64,000 bases of DNA from Psychrobacter sp. NG254. Its GTDB lineage: Bacteria; Pseudomonadota; Gammaproteobacteria; Pseudomonadales; Moraxellaceae. The stretch spans positions 248,001 through 312,000 of the forward strand of contig NZ_JADHDA010000002.1 in assembly GCF_015277735.1 (NCBI RefSeq), read 5' to 3'. Of the stretch, positions 45,938-56,204 are shown one piece after another (position 1 is the stretch's first letter; the number at the start of each line of letters is the position of its first letter). The notes under the pieces were generated by a model. It was not told where the DNA came from, did no database searches, and saw only the letters and a list, made by a program, of their open reading frames with translations. The position numbers and the translations under genes were made by a program.

Positions 45938-46147
45938 GATAGTAACCTCAAAAATATTGTTTTGTGAAGCATGAGTTCTGCTATGGGTTTGACTATAGAC
46001 TTATTGTTTAAATGGCTATAATCTTATAGTTGAAATAATAGTTGTCAGCATTTGAGTATTATCATCACATTTTTTTGCTGCAATAGCACTGTAGATAAAT
46101 TACTGACGTGTAGAATAAATGGTTTAACCAGTAGGGATACCTTTGTC
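45938..46147. promoter_or_regulatory. Divergent promoter region between the OYE and TetR genes
   Basis: ATAGTTG occurs as a direct repeat at 46026-46032 and 46038-46044 with 12-base spacing. An AT-rich stretch (TATTGTTTAAATGGCTATAA) precedes it. No perfect palindrome of TetR-operator type was found; the direct repeat could be part of an operator. Confidence 0.4.
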
Positions 46148-46846
46148 GTGACTGTACTAATCCAAGAGACCACCGCACCCATAGAGTCAAAGCGCGAGCT
46201 GGCAAAAGCAAAGACGCGACGTGCGCTGCTAAAAAGTGCGCTACGACTGTACAGCTTAGAAGGTGCTCAGGGTATGAGTATGAATAAAGTGGCCAAAGGT
46301 GCTGGCATTGCGCAGCCTAGTTTTTATAATCACTTTGACAGCTTGGACGCTTTACAAAACGAGCTGAGTACTCAGCTAAAAGACAACTACCTATCACCCA
46401 TGCGTATGGCGTGGGTCAATATGCTCAAGGATTATGATGTCCTAAGCGAAGTGCAGTTTGCTCAGCAGTGTCAGAACTGTCTGATGATGATTTTTGACTC
46501 TGCCTTTCAAAACATTGCCTTGTTTCAGCACCTATTAGAAGACCGTCCACGGTTTAGTGCCAATATAGAAAACCAATCTTCGTTGAACAACGGACTGGGC
46601 AATTTAGTCACCGAGATACAAGTAGAGTGGACAGAGATATTTATTCAAGGATTGCAGCTATCGAATCGCTCGGTTGAGCGGACGGCTATCAATCTTTGTG
46701 TCGATATGGCAGCAGCACAAGTACACGAGTTGATATTGGGCTGTCATCAGCAGCGCTACTCAAGACAACAAGCGATCGATACGTTAAGCAGCAGCTTCGA
46801 TGCGCTGTTCGCCAATTTTTTGCACGGAAGCAATCAGAGCAAGTAA
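46148..46846 (+). CDS. TetR-family transcriptional regulator
   Basis: A 232-residue DNA-binding repressor. The N-terminal helix-turn-helix is ALRLYSLEGAQGMSMNKVAKGAGIAQPSF with YNHFDSLDAL, the standard TetR layout (residues about 20-75 of this start). The C-terminal ligand domain contains a cysteine-rich QQCQNCLMM. GTG 46148 is chosen because AGGGAT lies about ten bases upstream and the residues before it are not family-like; an earlier frame opening at 46052 would add 32 residues. It is divergent from the OYE gene and 157 bases before the molybdopterin oxidoreductase gene. Confidence 0.87.
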   Translation: MTVLIQETTAPIESKRELAKAKTRRALLKSALRLYSLEGAQGMSMNKVAKGAGIAQPSFYNHFDSLDALQNELSTQLKDNYLSPMRMAWVNMLKDYDVLSEVQFAQQCQNCLMMIFDSAFQNIALFQHLLEDRPRFSANIENQSSLNNGLGNLVTEIQVEWTEIFIQGLQLSNRSVERTAINLCVDMAAAQVHELILGCHQQRYSRQQAIDTLSSSFDALFANFLHGSNQSK

Positions 46847-47003
46847 CGATAACAAAGTAGTGATAATGGGTTTTTAGGTTTACTCATTAAACTTAATCAT
46901 TAGATTTAATCACGATGTTTGGTGATGACGTCTGGTAATTATGTCCATTCATGACGGCTATCGTAAAAACTAGGATTAATCAAACACAACAGGGAGAGTT
47001 ATT

Positions 47004-49178
47004 ATGGCCACAACCATGGCTACACCAACGTTAGGCGAAGAGCAAACGCATTTTAGAACCTGCACATTGTGCGAGGCCATGTGCGGAGTTGAAATAAAGC
47101 ACGACGGCGAAAAAGTCTTATCGATTAAAGGGGATAAAAACGACCCCTTTTCTCAAGGCTATATTTGCCCAAAAGCCACCGCTTTGCAGGATTTGCATGA
47201 AGATCCTGACCGTCTGCGTCAGCCTGTCGAGAGAACGGCCGATGGCTGGAAAACGCTCAGTTGGCCAGAAGCGTTGGATAAAGTGGCCGCAGGTATTCAA
47301 TCCGTACAGCAAAAATATGGCCAAAACGCATTGGGGGTTTATCTTGGTAACCCCAACGTACACAACATGGGCGGTATGCTGACTATCAAACAGCTACTCA
47401 CCAGCTTAAAAACCCGCAGTCGATTTTCTGCCACCTCTATTGACCAACTGCCACATCATATCGTCAGCATGCATCTATTTGGCCATATGCTACGTATTCC
47501 AGTTCCTGATGTGAACCACACCCAATACATGCTCATTATCGGTGGCAATCCGCTAGCTTCTAACGGCAGTATCATGACTGCCCCGAACATGCGCCAAAAG
47601 CTAAAAGACATCAAAGCCCGTGACGGCAAAGTGGTGGTGATTGATCCGCGCCGCACAGAAACTGCAGATATCGCTAGCGAGCATCATTTTATTCGTCCTG
47701 CGACAGATGTGTTGCTATTACTTGCCATGCTCAATGAAATCTATGCGCAAGGCTATGCTAAATTAGATGGCAAGGTTGCTAATTTAGCTCCAGAAATTGA
47801 CCGACTTGCTCTGTTTGCCGAAGAGTACACGGCAGAAACAGTCGCTGCTATTACAGGTATTACTGCATCTGAAATCAAACGTATTGTCAAAGAATTTTGC
47901 GAAGCGGAAAGCTCGGTTTGCTATGGTCGAATGGGTATTTCGGTGCAAGAGTTCGGCCTATTGAGCCAGTATCTGTCGATGGTCATTAATATCGTCACAG
48001 GGCGCTTAGATGAAGTGGGCGGATTGATGTTCCCCAACCCTGCAATGGATGTTGTGAACAGCTCAGGTCCAGGCTATCTGGGTAAACGCCACAGCCGCGT
48101 GAGTAACTTGCCTGATTTTAATGGTGAGTATCCCGTGGTCGCGATGGCAGATGAGATGTTGGTCGAAGGTGAGGGGCAATTAAAAGGGTTCGTCACTATT
48201 GCAGGTAACCCTGTGCTAAGTACCCCAAATGGTGAAAAGCTAGACGAAGCGCTGTCAAAACTAGAGTTTATGGTGTCACTTGATTACTTTGTGACCGAGA
48301 CCAGTCGTCATGCCAATATTATCTTGCCGCCTGTATCGCCACTAGAGCGTGACCATTACGATGTGACGTTTAATGGATTTGCAGTGCACAATGTCGCCAA
48401 ATACTCGCCAGCCTTGTTTGAGAGATCAGAAGAGACGAGACATGATTGGGAGATTTATTTAGAGCTGGCAGCACGCTTGGATAAAGATGCGCCAGAAGCA
48501 ACGCAAAAAGAGCGTGCAGCGATAAAAGCATTTGGGCCGAAATTTGTTTTAGAGCAAGGTCTAAAGTATGGACCTTATAAAGAGGTCACGTTAGATGTGC
48601 TCATGGAAAACCCGCATGGTATCGATTTAGGGCCATTGCACAGTATGTTGCCAGACGCTATCAAGCATGCAGACAAGCAGATTCATCTTCATGTAGATTT
48701 TTATCAAGCAGATTTGGCACGGGTTAGAGAGATGGTACAGCAGTATAACGATGATGAGATTTTACTCATTGGCCGTCGTCATGTGCGTAGTAACAACTCA
48801 TGGTTGCACAATAGCCATCGATTGGTAAAAGGTAAATCTCGTTGTACATTGATGTTGCATCCTGACACAGCGGCGCAGCATGGTATCGTTGATGGTCAAT
48901 CTGTAAAAGTCACCTCGCGGATCAGCAGTGTGATCATTGCAGCAGAAGTGACGGATGAACTGATGCCAGGTGTGGTCAGTATCCCGCACGGCTTTGGTCA
49001 TGGACGTAAAGGGGTCAAGCAAAAGATTGCCCAAGCGCATGCGGGGGTGAGTGTGAATGATTTGACAGATGATACCCTAATCGATCAGCTGAGTGGCAAC
49101 GCGGCAGTCAATGGTGTGCCTGTGCAGTTAGAAGCGCTTGAATCAGTAACAGATGACGTATTGGCTACGGCATCATAA
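47004..49178 (+). CDS. Molybdopterin-dependent oxidoreductase with 4Fe-4S site
   Basis: A 724-residue cytoplasmic enzyme of the DMSO reductase / formate dehydrogenase superfamily. The N-terminal iron-sulfur ligands are in CTLCEAMCG and GYICPK. The molybdopterin-binding region follows (LGVYLGNPNVHNMGG, MLIIGGNPLASNGS, VVVIDPRRTETADIA), and the C-terminal MoCo domain has LIGRRHVRSNNSWLHNS and VSIPHGFGHG. There is no Tat signal. The substrate cannot be told; relatives act on formate or unknown oxygenated compounds. GGGAGAG precedes the ATG. The TetR - molybdoenzyme - OYE neighbourhood hints at a shared inducible redox function. Confidence 0.87.
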   Translation: MATTMATPTLGEEQTHFRTCTLCEAMCGVEIKHDGEKVLSIKGDKNDPFSQGYICPKATALQDLHEDPDRLRQPVERTADGWKTLSWPEALDKVAAGIQSVQQKYGQNALGVYLGNPNVHNMGGMLTIKQLLTSLKTRSRFSATSIDQLPHHIVSMHLFGHMLRIPVPDVNHTQYMLIIGGNPLASNGSIMTAPNMRQKLKDIKARDGKVVVIDPRRTETADIASEHHFIRPATDVLLLLAMLNEIYAQGYAKLDGKVANLAPEIDRLALFAEEYTAETVAAITGITASEIKRIVKEFCEAESSVCYGRMGISVQEFGLLSQYLSMVINIVTGRLDEVGGLMFPNPAMDVVNSSGPGYLGKRHSRVSNLPDFNGEYPVVAMADEMLVEGEGQLKGFVTIAGNPVLSTPNGEKLDEALSKLEFMVSLDYFVTETSRHANIILPPVSPLERDHYDVTFNGFAVHNVAKYSPALFERSEETRHDWEIYLELAARLDKDAPEATQKERAAIKAFGPKFVLEQGLKYGPYKEVTLDVLMENPHGIDLGPLHSMLPDAIKHADKQIHLHVDFYQADLARVREMVQQYNDDEILLIGRRHVRSNNSWLHNSHRLVKGKSRCTLMLHPDTAAQHGIVDGQSVKVTSRISSVIIAAEVTDELMPGVVSIPHGFGHGRKGVKQKIAQAHAGVSVNDLTDDTLIDQLSGNAAVNGVPVQLEALESVTDDVLATAS

Positions 49179-49222
49179 ATCTTAATGGGTAGCACAGTAA
49201 TATAAGTCTTTCCCTAAATTTA

Positions 49223-49261
49223 AAAGAAGGCGCTTACTATAGGTAAGCGCCTTCTTTTTTG
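49223..49261. terminator. Bidirectional terminator between the molybdoenzyme gene and dadA
   Basis: AAAAGAAGGCGCTTAC, loop TATAG, GTAAGCGCCTTCTTTTTT. Confidence 0.93.
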
Positions 49262-49290
49262 CACGAAATCTTAATCTATCGCTTATTTGA

Positions 49291-50616
49291 TTAAGTGCTC
49301 ATACCCACAAAGTCAAAATCAACGTTAGGGGTTTCGCCTTGGATTAATAAACTAAGGGCTTTTGCAGAACCACAAGAATGCGTCCAACCCAGCGTACCAT
49401 GCCCAGTATTGAGCCATAAGTTGTCAAAAGTAGCTGAGGCATTATGGCTGCCGTGTTTGACTTGACCGCAGTGTGCACGACCAATAAGGGGCACGTTCGA
49501 TGGGGTCATCGGGCGCAGTCCTGTCCAATATTGTACCGAGTTTGCGATAATACCTTTCGGAAATAATTGCTGTACACGCCGAGTAATGGCTTCACAGCGA
49601 GTGGTATTCAAGTCTAAATTGTAGCCATTAAACTCTGCGGTGCCAGCCACTCGCAATTGGTCACCCAATCGTGAGGTAACCAGTTTAAACTCATCATCAA
49701 TCAGGCTCACAAAAGGTGCTAGATGCGGCGCTCGTGGGTTGACAGTATAAGTAGCCGAATAGCCTTTTGCTGGAAATATTGGTGCGTGTATGCCCAAAGG
49801 TTTTAGTAATGACACGCTGTAGCTACCAAGCGCCAACACATAAGTATCTGCAGTAAAGGTTTGGACATTTTCACCTGTCGGGCGAATGGTAACACTGTGC
49901 ACGTGCGGGCGCGAAGAGTCTGTATCGGTATTGAGTGCCAAAATTTCAGTATCATATAAAAACTGTACACCAGCATCGATGCAGCGCTGCGCCAAACGTT
50001 GAGTAAATAAATGGGCATTGCCAGACTCATCACGACTGGTATAGGTTGCTCCAGTCAGCTTATGAGCAATTGGGTAAAGCGATGGCTCTAAATTGACGGC
50101 GTTATTGATATCAATCACGTAGCGCTCACAGCCAAGCGCTTGCATGCGTTCGGTTGGTTCTATAGCCGCATCAAACTCTGCCTGATTGGTATAAAAATGC
50201 ATGATACCGCGTGTTTGCTGCTCGTAATTAATACCGATATCTGCACGCAGCTGCTGCAAAGCATCTCTGGAGTACAAACCCAGACGTACCATTTGTACGA
50301 GATTGGCATCGGCTCTATCGGCGCGGCATTCTTGTAGAAACTGCATCGCCCATTTGAGCTGCGCTTTATCCGCACGCAAGCGATACAGTAGCGGGGCATC
50401 TTCTTTAAACAACCACTTGAGCGCTTTCATCGGGGTCGCAGGATTGGCCCAAGGCGTGGCATGTGAGACAGATATTTGACCACCATTTGCGAACGAGGTT
50501 TGCATACCTGCTGCTGATTCGCGCTCGATCACGGTCACATCATAGCCTGCTTGACGTAGATACCATGCAGTGGTTACACCCACCACGCCTGCTCCGAGTA
50601 CCGCAATATGTGTCAT
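49291..50616 (-). CDS. dadA: D-amino acid dehydrogenase
   Basis: An FAD-dependent membrane-associated dehydrogenase of about 441 residues that oxidises D-alanine and other D-amino acids. Motifs are HIAVLGAGVVGVTTAWYL (FAD glycine motif at the N-terminus), TSFANGGQISVSHATPWANP, GNAHLFTQRL, and WTGLRPMTPSNVPLIG with LNTGHGTLGWTHSCGSA at the C-terminus. ATG 50616 is preferred because the Rossmann motif then starts as in family members; ATGs at 50634 and 50643 are in frame and lack ribosome sites. ygfZ lies 91 bases upstream on the same strand. No dadX racemase is adjacent. Confidence 0.9.
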   Translation of the reverse strand: MTHIAVLGAGVVGVTTAWYLRQAGYDVTVIERESAAGMQTSFANGGQISVSHATPWANPATPMKALKWLFKEDAPLLYRLRADKAQLKWAMQFLQECRADRADANLVQMVRLGLYSRDALQQLRADIGINYEQQTRGIMHFYTNQAEFDAAIEPTERMQALGCERYVIDINNAVNLEPSLYPIAHKLTGATYTSRDESGNAHLFTQRLAQRCIDAGVQFLYDTEILALNTDTDSSRPHVHSVTIRPTGENVQTFTADTYVLALGSYSVSLLKPLGIHAPIFPAKGYSATYTVNPRAPHLAPFVSLIDDEFKLVTSRLGDQLRVAGTAEFNGYNLDLNTTRCEAITRRVQQLFPKGIIANSVQYWTGLRPMTPSNVPLIGRAHCGQVKHGSHNASATFDNLWLNTGHGTLGWTHSCGSAKALSLLIQGETPNVDFDFVGMST

Positions 50617-50707
50617 AGGATTCTCTATGCTCATGTTAATCATGATGGTAGCGCTGTATTAATCTACCATCACCTTTGCTGCGTCGCTTGCTTGATCCGA
50701 TTTACTT

Positions 50708-51460
50708 TTATTTTGGACGTGCAACATCTACCTGTAGAGCAGCTGGCAAGTCCAATATGCTCAAATCGCTTTCTGCTAACTGTTCAGGGCGAGCAACGAC
50801 AAGAGCTATAAAACCCTCGTCATTTTTCATGGCATTGACCACTTGGATTTTATCAAGTTTGTCACCTGCGCTTGGTGCTTCACCGGTGCCTTGTACATAG
50901 TGCAAAAATGCTTTGGGTGCTGATTTAAAATAAATACGAGCGATGACTTCTTGACCCAGATAGCAGCCTTTGTCGTAATCCATACCGCCGCGCTGATGCA
51001 GACGCAGCTCTTGCGGTTGGAACTCGCCTTGAGTGGCGGCTACGATCCAATAGTTACCAGTGGCAATACTGCATTGCATCCAAGCTTGAGTATCCTCAGT
51101 CGTATTATGATCGTCTTTATGGCTAAAGGTTGGCACATTATCGAGTACGCAAGGATAAATCGCGACTGGTGCACTGGTTTCAAACTTTGAAAATGCACCA
51201 TACTTTTTAAGGTGTGCTTGCAATGACTCAGCGCAGTCGCTACTTATGACTACATCATACTGCTTTTCTGCTTGTTTCTTAATCCAAATACCAAATTCAA
51301 TACGGCCTTTTAAGTTACCGATGGCGGCTGCCTGATAGCTAAGCCCAAGTTTGGTAACATCACAGGTCAATTGTCCTTGAAAGAATTTTTCGGCGTCTTC
51401 GCCTTGAATGGTCAATTGTGAAAACTGCGGCAGTGCTGATGTGTCTGGAGACTGAGTCAT
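50708..51460 (-). CDS. ygfZ: tRNA-modifying protein YgfZ (folate-binding, iron-sulfur maintenance)
   Basis: A 250-residue protein related to the GcvT aminomethyltransferase fold. The diagnostic motif KGCYLGQEVIAR (K-G-C-Y-x-G-Q-E) is present around residue 174. YgfZ helps repair or assemble iron-sulfur enzymes such as MiaB in a folate-dependent way. The N-terminal QLTIQGEDAEKFFQGQLT is also characteristic. AAGGA lies nine bases upstream of the ATG. It is shorter than E. coli YgfZ (326), mostly at the C-terminal side. Confidence 0.9.
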   Translation of the reverse strand: MTQSPDTSALPQFSQLTIQGEDAEKFFQGQLTCDVTKLGLSYQAAAIGNLKGRIEFGIWIKKQAEKQYDVVISSDCAESLQAHLKKYGAFSKFETSAPVAIYPCVLDNVPTFSHKDDHNTTEDTQAWMQCSIATGNYWIVAATQGEFQPQELRLHQRGGMDYDKGCYLGQEVIARIYFKSAPKAFLHYVQGTGEAPSAGDKLDKIQVVNAMKNDEGFIALVVARPEQLAESDLSILDLPAALQVDVARPK

Positions 51461-51683
51461 TGTTATTATCCTTCTGATGAGAGCTTATTTATTAATAATA
51501 TAGTGGGTAAATCGAAGCGATAAAAAATTATACGGGCGCTTTTATCATTGACAGTATATGTGCACATAAATCTAAATGAGGCTAAGAAGAGTACCACAAA
51601 AAACACGGTCATAAAAAACGTCATCACTGAGTGGTGAGTTAAGCATTAAATTGGGCTCAGCACCCAGTTTTCAACCGTACAAA

Positions 51684-51713
51684 TTGGTTAAAAATGATCA
51701 GTTACGGTACAAT
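51684..51713 (+). promoter_or_regulatory. Candidate sigma-70 promoter of the PhnA-like gene
   Basis: TTGGTT at 51684-51689, an 18-base spacer, and TACAAT at 51708-51713, about 47 bases before the ATG at 51760. Confidence 0.5.
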
Positions 51714-51759
51714 GTTGGCTCTAGTAAAAATCTAATCTGTCATGGCTGCCGAGGAAATA

Positions 51760-52113
51760 ATGAGCTTACCAAATTGTCCTAAATGTGATGCTGAATATAC
51801 GTATGAAGATGGTGCGTTACTGGTATGTCCAATGTGTGCTCATGAGTGGACGGTGGCTGAGACCGATGCTGCGCAAGCTGAAGAGCAAGATGCAGTTATT
51901 CGTGATGCTGTCGGCAACGAGCTACAAGACGGTGATGCGGTGACTGTGATCAAAGACCTAAAAGTCAAAGGCTCTTCAATCGTGATTAAAGTAGGTACCA
52001 AGGCGAAAAGTATTCGTCTATTGCCGGATGCTACTGACGGTCATGATATCGACTGCAAACTTGATGGCTACGGGCCAATGAAGCTTAAGTCATCTGTCGT
52101 GAAAAAAGCCTAG
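51760..52113 (+). CDS. PhnA/YjdM-type zinc-ribbon protein
   Basis: A 117-residue protein named for alkylphosphonate uptake but without a proven role in it. The N-terminal zinc ribbon has four cysteines ([22 protein letters not shown]); the C-terminal beta domain contains [19 protein letters not shown] and [22 protein letters not shown] 51760 is used because GAGGAA lies before it; the ATG at 51742 would add six residues. A promoter is visible upstream. Single gene before hemL. Confidence 0.94.
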   Translation: MSLPNCPKCDAEYTYEDGALLVCPMCAHEWTVAETDAAQAEEQDAVIRDAVGNELQDGDAVTVIKDLKVKGSSIVIKVGTKAKSIRLLPDATDGHDIDCKLDGYGPMKLKSSVVKKA

Positions 52114-52228
52114 CGTTTCAGATATGCTTGAAAAATTTTATAATAAACAAATATAAAGCAGACGTTTAATCACAAAACATTGTCGTTATAAATGCCAATA
52201 TAAATGTCGCTATAAGTAGAGAATAATT

Positions 52229-53530
52229 ATGAGTACTAAAAACGAACAGCTCTTTGCCCAAGCCAGCAAACATATTCCAGGCGGTGTCAACTCGCCAGTC
52301 CGCGCCTTTGCAGGAGTTGGTGGTACGCCAATCTTTATGCACCGTGCCAATGGTAGCAAAATTTATGACACCGAAGACAATGCCTATATCGATTATGTCG
52401 GCTCTTGGGGCCCGATGATTTTGGGTCATGCGCATCCAAAAGTTATTGATGCGGTTAAAAAAGCCGCTGATGATGGTCTAAGCTTTGGCACGCCTACACC
52501 GTTCGAGACGACAGTTGCAGATAAGATTTGCGAAATCGTGCCTAGTGTTGAAATGATTCGTATGACCAGCTCTGGTACAGAAGCGACCATGAGTGCAATT
52601 CGTCTAGCGCGTGGTTATACCCAACGTGACAAAATTGTGAAGTTTGAAGGTTGCTACCATGGTCATTCAGACAGTCTGTTAGTAAAAGCAGGTTCAGGCA
52701 TGCTTGATATCGGTGAACCAACGTCTAAAGGCGTACCTGCTGATTTTGCTAAGCACACGATTACGATTCCTTATAATGATCCGCAAGCGATCAAAGATTG
52801 CTTTGAGAAATGGGGCGAAGAAGTCGCTTGCGTTATCTTGGAGCCAATCGCAGGCAACATGAACATGGTCATTCCAACACAAGAATTCCATGATACGTTG
52901 CGTGCAGAGTGTACTGCCAATGGTGCGGTATTAATCTTTGATGAAGTTATGACGGGCTTTCGCGTTGGACTTGGCGGTGCACAAGCCCACTTCGGCATCG
53001 ATCCTGATTTAACTTGCTTTGGCAAAATCATCGGTGCAGGTCTACCTGTTGGCGCTTTCGGTGGTAAAAAAGAAGTCATGTCTTGTATCGCACCACTTGG
53101 CGGTGTCTATCAAGCTGGTACGTTATCAGGCAACCCACTCGCGATGCGTGCTGGTATTGCGATGTTTGAAGACTTAACGGCAGACGGTTTTTATGACGAA
53201 TTAGCAGCGAAAGTTGATCGTTTAGTAGACGGTTTCCAAGCAGCGGCTGACAAGCATGGTATTAACCTTCGTACCAATAAATTGGGCGGTATGTTTGGTA
53301 TGTTCTTCGTCAGAGACAATGAGACTGCTGTACCTCAGAACTTTGATGACGTGACAGAGTGTGACATGACGGTATTTAATACCTTCTTTCATGGCATGCT
53401 AGATCGTGGTATTTATCTTGCACCCTCTGCTTATGAAGCAGGCTTTATGTCTATCAAGCATAGCGATGAAGATATTGATGCGTCGATCAAAGCGGCTGAT
53501 GAGATATTTGCAGAAATGGCCAGCGTTTAA
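52229..53530 (+). CDS. hemL: Glutamate-1-semialdehyde 2,1-aminomutase
   Basis: A 433-residue PLP enzyme that makes 5-aminolevulinate for heme by the C5 pathway. Motifs are [12 protein letters not shown] at the N-terminus, [42 protein letters not shown] and [15 protein letters not shown] with the PLP lysine. The length equals the family norm. TAGAGAA is upstream of the ATG; a terminator follows at 53589-53624. Confidence 0.97.
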   Translation: MSTKNEQLFAQASKHIPGGVNSPVRAFAGVGGTPIFMHRANGSKIYDTEDNAYIDYVGSWGPMILGHAHPKVIDAVKKAADDGLSFGTPTPFETTVADKICEIVPSVEMIRMTSSGTEATMSAIRLARGYTQRDKIVKFEGCYHGHSDSLLVKAGSGMLDIGEPTSKGVPADFAKHTITIPYNDPQAIKDCFEKWGEEVACVILEPIAGNMNMVIPTQEFHDTLRAECTANGAVLIFDEVMTGFRVGLGGAQAHFGIDPDLTCFGKIIGAGLPVGAFGGKKEVMSCIAPLGGVYQAGTLSGNPLAMRAGIAMFEDLTADGFYDELAAKVDRLVDGFQAAADKHGINLRTNKLGGMFGMFFVRDNETAVPQNFDDVTECDMTVFNTFFHGMLDRGIYLAPSAYEAGFMSIKHSDEDIDASIKAADEIFAEMASV

Positions 53531-53588
53531 TTTATTCTGACTCAAAGTCATAAGTAGCCTTAATCAAAGCAATAGAAAAACTAGCAAT

Positions 53589-53624
53589 AAAAAACCAGTA
53601 CTTTAAGAGGTGCTGGTTTTTTTT
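53589..53624. terminator. Bidirectional terminator after hemL
   Basis: AAAAACCAG-T-AC, loop TTTAAGAG, GTGCTGGTTTTTTTT, with A and T runs on both strands. Confidence 0.85.
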
Positions 53625-53649
53625 ATTGCCATTTATTTTCTACAGTTAT

Positions 53650-54048
53650 CTATTTACTTTTGATGTTTTTAATATCGGCGTCTAACTGCACACGTCGTTG
53701 TTGTGTATAAGTGGTCAAACAGTCATTTAGCACCATTGGATAAATACTACCGCCACGAACTGGACTGGCAGAAAACTGGCAAGCTTTGTCTCTAAAATCA
53801 ATCCATGCCAATTGCACCGTTTTTAATTGTTGTTTCTCAGAGCTACTAAGCAAGCGCTGAAAATCACGGTAAGACTGGTTCAGTTTTTTGTCTTCTACTG
53901 CTAGCTTAGCTGCAGCGCACTTATTCATATCTGTTTGAGTATAGGCGTTGTCGCAGGTGGTTGCTGCAGACGCTTGAGCACTGACAAATAGTCCTGTTGA
54001 CAGTAAAGCAAGACAGCCGACTTTTTTAATAGGGCTCATGATAATCAT
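53650..54048 (-). CDS. LprI/DUF1311-type periplasmic protein
   Basis: A 132-residue exported protein with a signal peptide ending VSAQASA. The mature domain matches the LprI N-terminal (DUF1311) fold: TCDNAYTQTDMNKCAA, LNQSYRDFQRLLSS, LAWIDFRDKACQF and NDCLTTYTQQRR, with four cysteines for disulfides. Some relatives inhibit lysozyme; others are unstudied. AGAGG lies five bases before the ATG at 54048 but is too far from the in-frame ATG at 54039, which decides the start. Confidence 0.88.
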   Translation of the reverse strand: MIIMSPIKKVGCLALLSTGLFVSAQASAATTCDNAYTQTDMNKCAAAKLAVEDKKLNQSYRDFQRLLSSSEKQQLKTVQLAWIDFRDKACQFSASPVRGGSIYPMVLNDCLTTYTQQRRVQLDADIKNIKSK

Positions 54049-54331
54049 ATAACCTCTTTACTAGTATGAACGGACGATTAGCATAACATGGTTATATCTC
54101 AGCTATGTCTCGAATTTATGAAGGGTTTGGTAAATGTGCGTATGTGATTGCACCTACATTTTTAAGCTAGTCGAGCCAAGTTTTTGTTCTATATACTGGT
54201 CATAAAAAGCGATGCATATGGCCCAAAAAATACTACTAATAACAGAGCCCATAAAGTGACTCAGCCGCTTAGAAAATCGTTATTAGAGTGTGCTATGCTG
54301 AGAAAAACATACTCAGCAAGGACGCTAACTC

Positions 54332-56095
54332 ATGACTACCAGCACCAATAATATGCCTAGCAGTAATACGCCACCGTTATGGCAAGCCTCGTATGAGAAA
54401 CACGGGCTAAGAAATAATCTAGATGTGTTAGAGGGCAAGCATAATCTGCTAGATTTGTTGCAACCGAAGATAGATCAACATAGTGATTCTGTGGCTTTTA
54501 GTATGGGGCCCGCTACGCTTACCTTTGCACAATTGGATATTGCCAGTCGCCGCTTTGCTGCTTTTTTGCAAGCACAAGGCATCAGCAAAGGCGATCGTGT
54601 CGCTGTACAATTACCCAATATATTGCAGTATGCAGTCGTGCTGCTTGGCTGTTTGCGCTCAGGCACCGTACTGGTAAATGTCAATCCGATGTACACCCAT
54701 TATGAATTGGCACACCAACTGACGGATGCTCAAGTTAGCGTGCTGGTTGTCCTTGATGGAATGACAGCCGCTTTCGATCAATTAGACGATGCAGTGAAAG
54801 CGCAGCTGTCACTGGTCGTACATTGTTCTGTCAATCCGAATGCTGAACCTACTGATAACGATATTGCCTTACTTACCCAACTTGAAGCCTCAGCTGATAC
54901 TACTCGTCAATTCAACCAAACCAACCAAACCACAGCCGATAATGTTGCAAACGATAATGCTACAAACGATATCTCAGAGCAGGCTATAAGCTTTGCGCAT
55001 ATTATAAATACATACCACGCTGAGCGATATAAGCCTGTGACTATCAAGCGTGAGGATTTGGCCTTATTACAATACACAGGCGGCACGACTGGTAAGCCAA
55101 AAGGCGCCATGCTGACACACTATAATGTCATGGCTAATATCTGTCAGTGTTATGCGATGTTTGGCAGGGCGATTGAAGCGGGTCGTAGTGAGCAGATCAA
55201 AATACTGAATCCTTTGCCGCTTTATCATATTTTTTCATTTACCGTTTGCGGTTTGCTCGGTATATATGGTGGGTGGGAAGATATATTGGTTACCAATCCA
55301 CGTGACATCGATGGGTTAGTCAATACTATTGAGCAGCATCGTCCGCATGTCATTCCTTCTGTGAATACCTTGTTTATTGGTATGCTCAATCATCCAAAAT
55401 TTGCAGACCTTGATTTTAGTCGATTGGCATTATCAATCGGTGGTGGCACCGCCATCATCAAAGCGGTATCTGATCAGTGGCAACAAGTGACGGGCATGAT
55501 GATTCATGAAGGTTATGGGATGTCTGAGACCGCACCGGTTATCTCGTTCAATCCACCAGGGATTACGAGTTTTAATGGTAGCGTTGGTCTGCCGTTAGCA
55601 ATGATGAATATCAAAATCATTGGCGAAAATGGTGCTTCATGTGCGATCGGAACACCTGGAGAAGTCGGTATCAAAGGACCACAAGTGATGCAAGGCTATT
55701 GGCAGAAAGACAATACAGATACCTTTACTAAAGATGGCTATTTTAAATCTGGCGATATTGGCGTCATGGATCACGATGGTTTTTTGACACTTGTCGATCG
55801 TAAAAAAGACATGATATTGGTCTCAGGATTTAATGTTTATCCTAATGAAGTAGAGGCTGCACTAACTGAGCACCCAAAAGTGCTAGAAGTGGCCGTCATT
55901 GGTGTCGAAGACAAGCACAGCGGTGAAGTACCCAAAGCCTTCGTGGTCAAAAAAGATCCAAGTTTAACGGCTGATGAGCTAGTGGCTTTTGCTATTGAGC
56001 GTCTGACTGGCTATAAGCGTCCGCAGTCTTATGTGTTTATTGACGAGCTGCCTAAAACGGCAGTCGGTAAAATATTACGTAAAGAGCTACGCTAG
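54332..56095 (+). CDS. fadD: Long-chain fatty acid--CoA ligase
   Basis: A 587-residue adenylate-forming enzyme activating fatty acids for degradation or lipid synthesis. The AMP-binding signature is YTGGTTGKPKGAMLTH; later motifs are GYGMSETAPV, KSGDIGVMDHDGFLTLVDRKKD and the C-terminal KTAVGKILRKELR with the catalytic lysine. An extra Asn/Thr-rich segment around residues 185-215 is unlike other FadD proteins and is probably a surface loop. AGCAAGGA precedes the ATG. Together with plsB, accA, the desaturase and the acyl-CoA dehydrogenase it adds to the lipid content of the window. Confidence 0.94.
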   Translation: MTTSTNNMPSSNTPPLWQASYEKHGLRNNLDVLEGKHNLLDLLQPKIDQHSDSVAFSMGPATLTFAQLDIASRRFAAFLQAQGISKGDRVAVQLPNILQYAVVLLGCLRSGTVLVNVNPMYTHYELAHQLTDAQVSVLVVLDGMTAAFDQLDDAVKAQLSLVVHCSVNPNAEPTDNDIALLTQLEASADTTRQFNQTNQTTADNVANDNATNDISEQAISFAHIINTYHAERYKPVTIKREDLALLQYTGGTTGKPKGAMLTHYNVMANICQCYAMFGRAIEAGRSEQIKILNPLPLYHIFSFTVCGLLGIYGGWEDILVTNPRDIDGLVNTIEQHRPHVIPSVNTLFIGMLNHPKFADLDFSRLALSIGGGTAIIKAVSDQWQQVTGMMIHEGYGMSETAPVISFNPPGITSFNGSVGLPLAMMNIKIIGENGASCAIGTPGEVGIKGPQVMQGYWQKDNTDTFTKDGYFKSGDIGVMDHDGFLTLVDRKKDMILVSGFNVYPNEVEAALTEHPKVLEVAVIGVEDKHSGEVPKAFVVKKDPSLTADELVAFAIERLTGYKRPQSYVFIDELPKTAVGKILRKELR

Positions 56096-56112
56096 ATTGG
56101 ATTTTTAATTCG

Positions 56113-56160
56113 GGTATGTTAAACCTTCATAAGCTTGTGAGGGTCTAACATGCCTTTATT
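56113..56160 (+). terminator. Long hairpin after fadD
   Basis: An imperfect stem of about 19 base pairs with G-U pairs: GGTATGTTAAACCTTCAT opposite GTGAGGGTCTAACATGCC, followed by TTTATTAGTT. It can serve fadD and the convergent gene. Confidence 0.7.
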
Positions 56161-56204
56161 AGTTATAAAGCTATCGTTTATAAACTTGCGATTTCACATG
56201 TTTT

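Noticed and set aside
46052..46147. N-terminal extension of the TetR regulator
   Set aside because: Residues are cysteine-rich and hydrophobic, unlike TetR proteins, and a GTG start with ribosome site lies at 46148.
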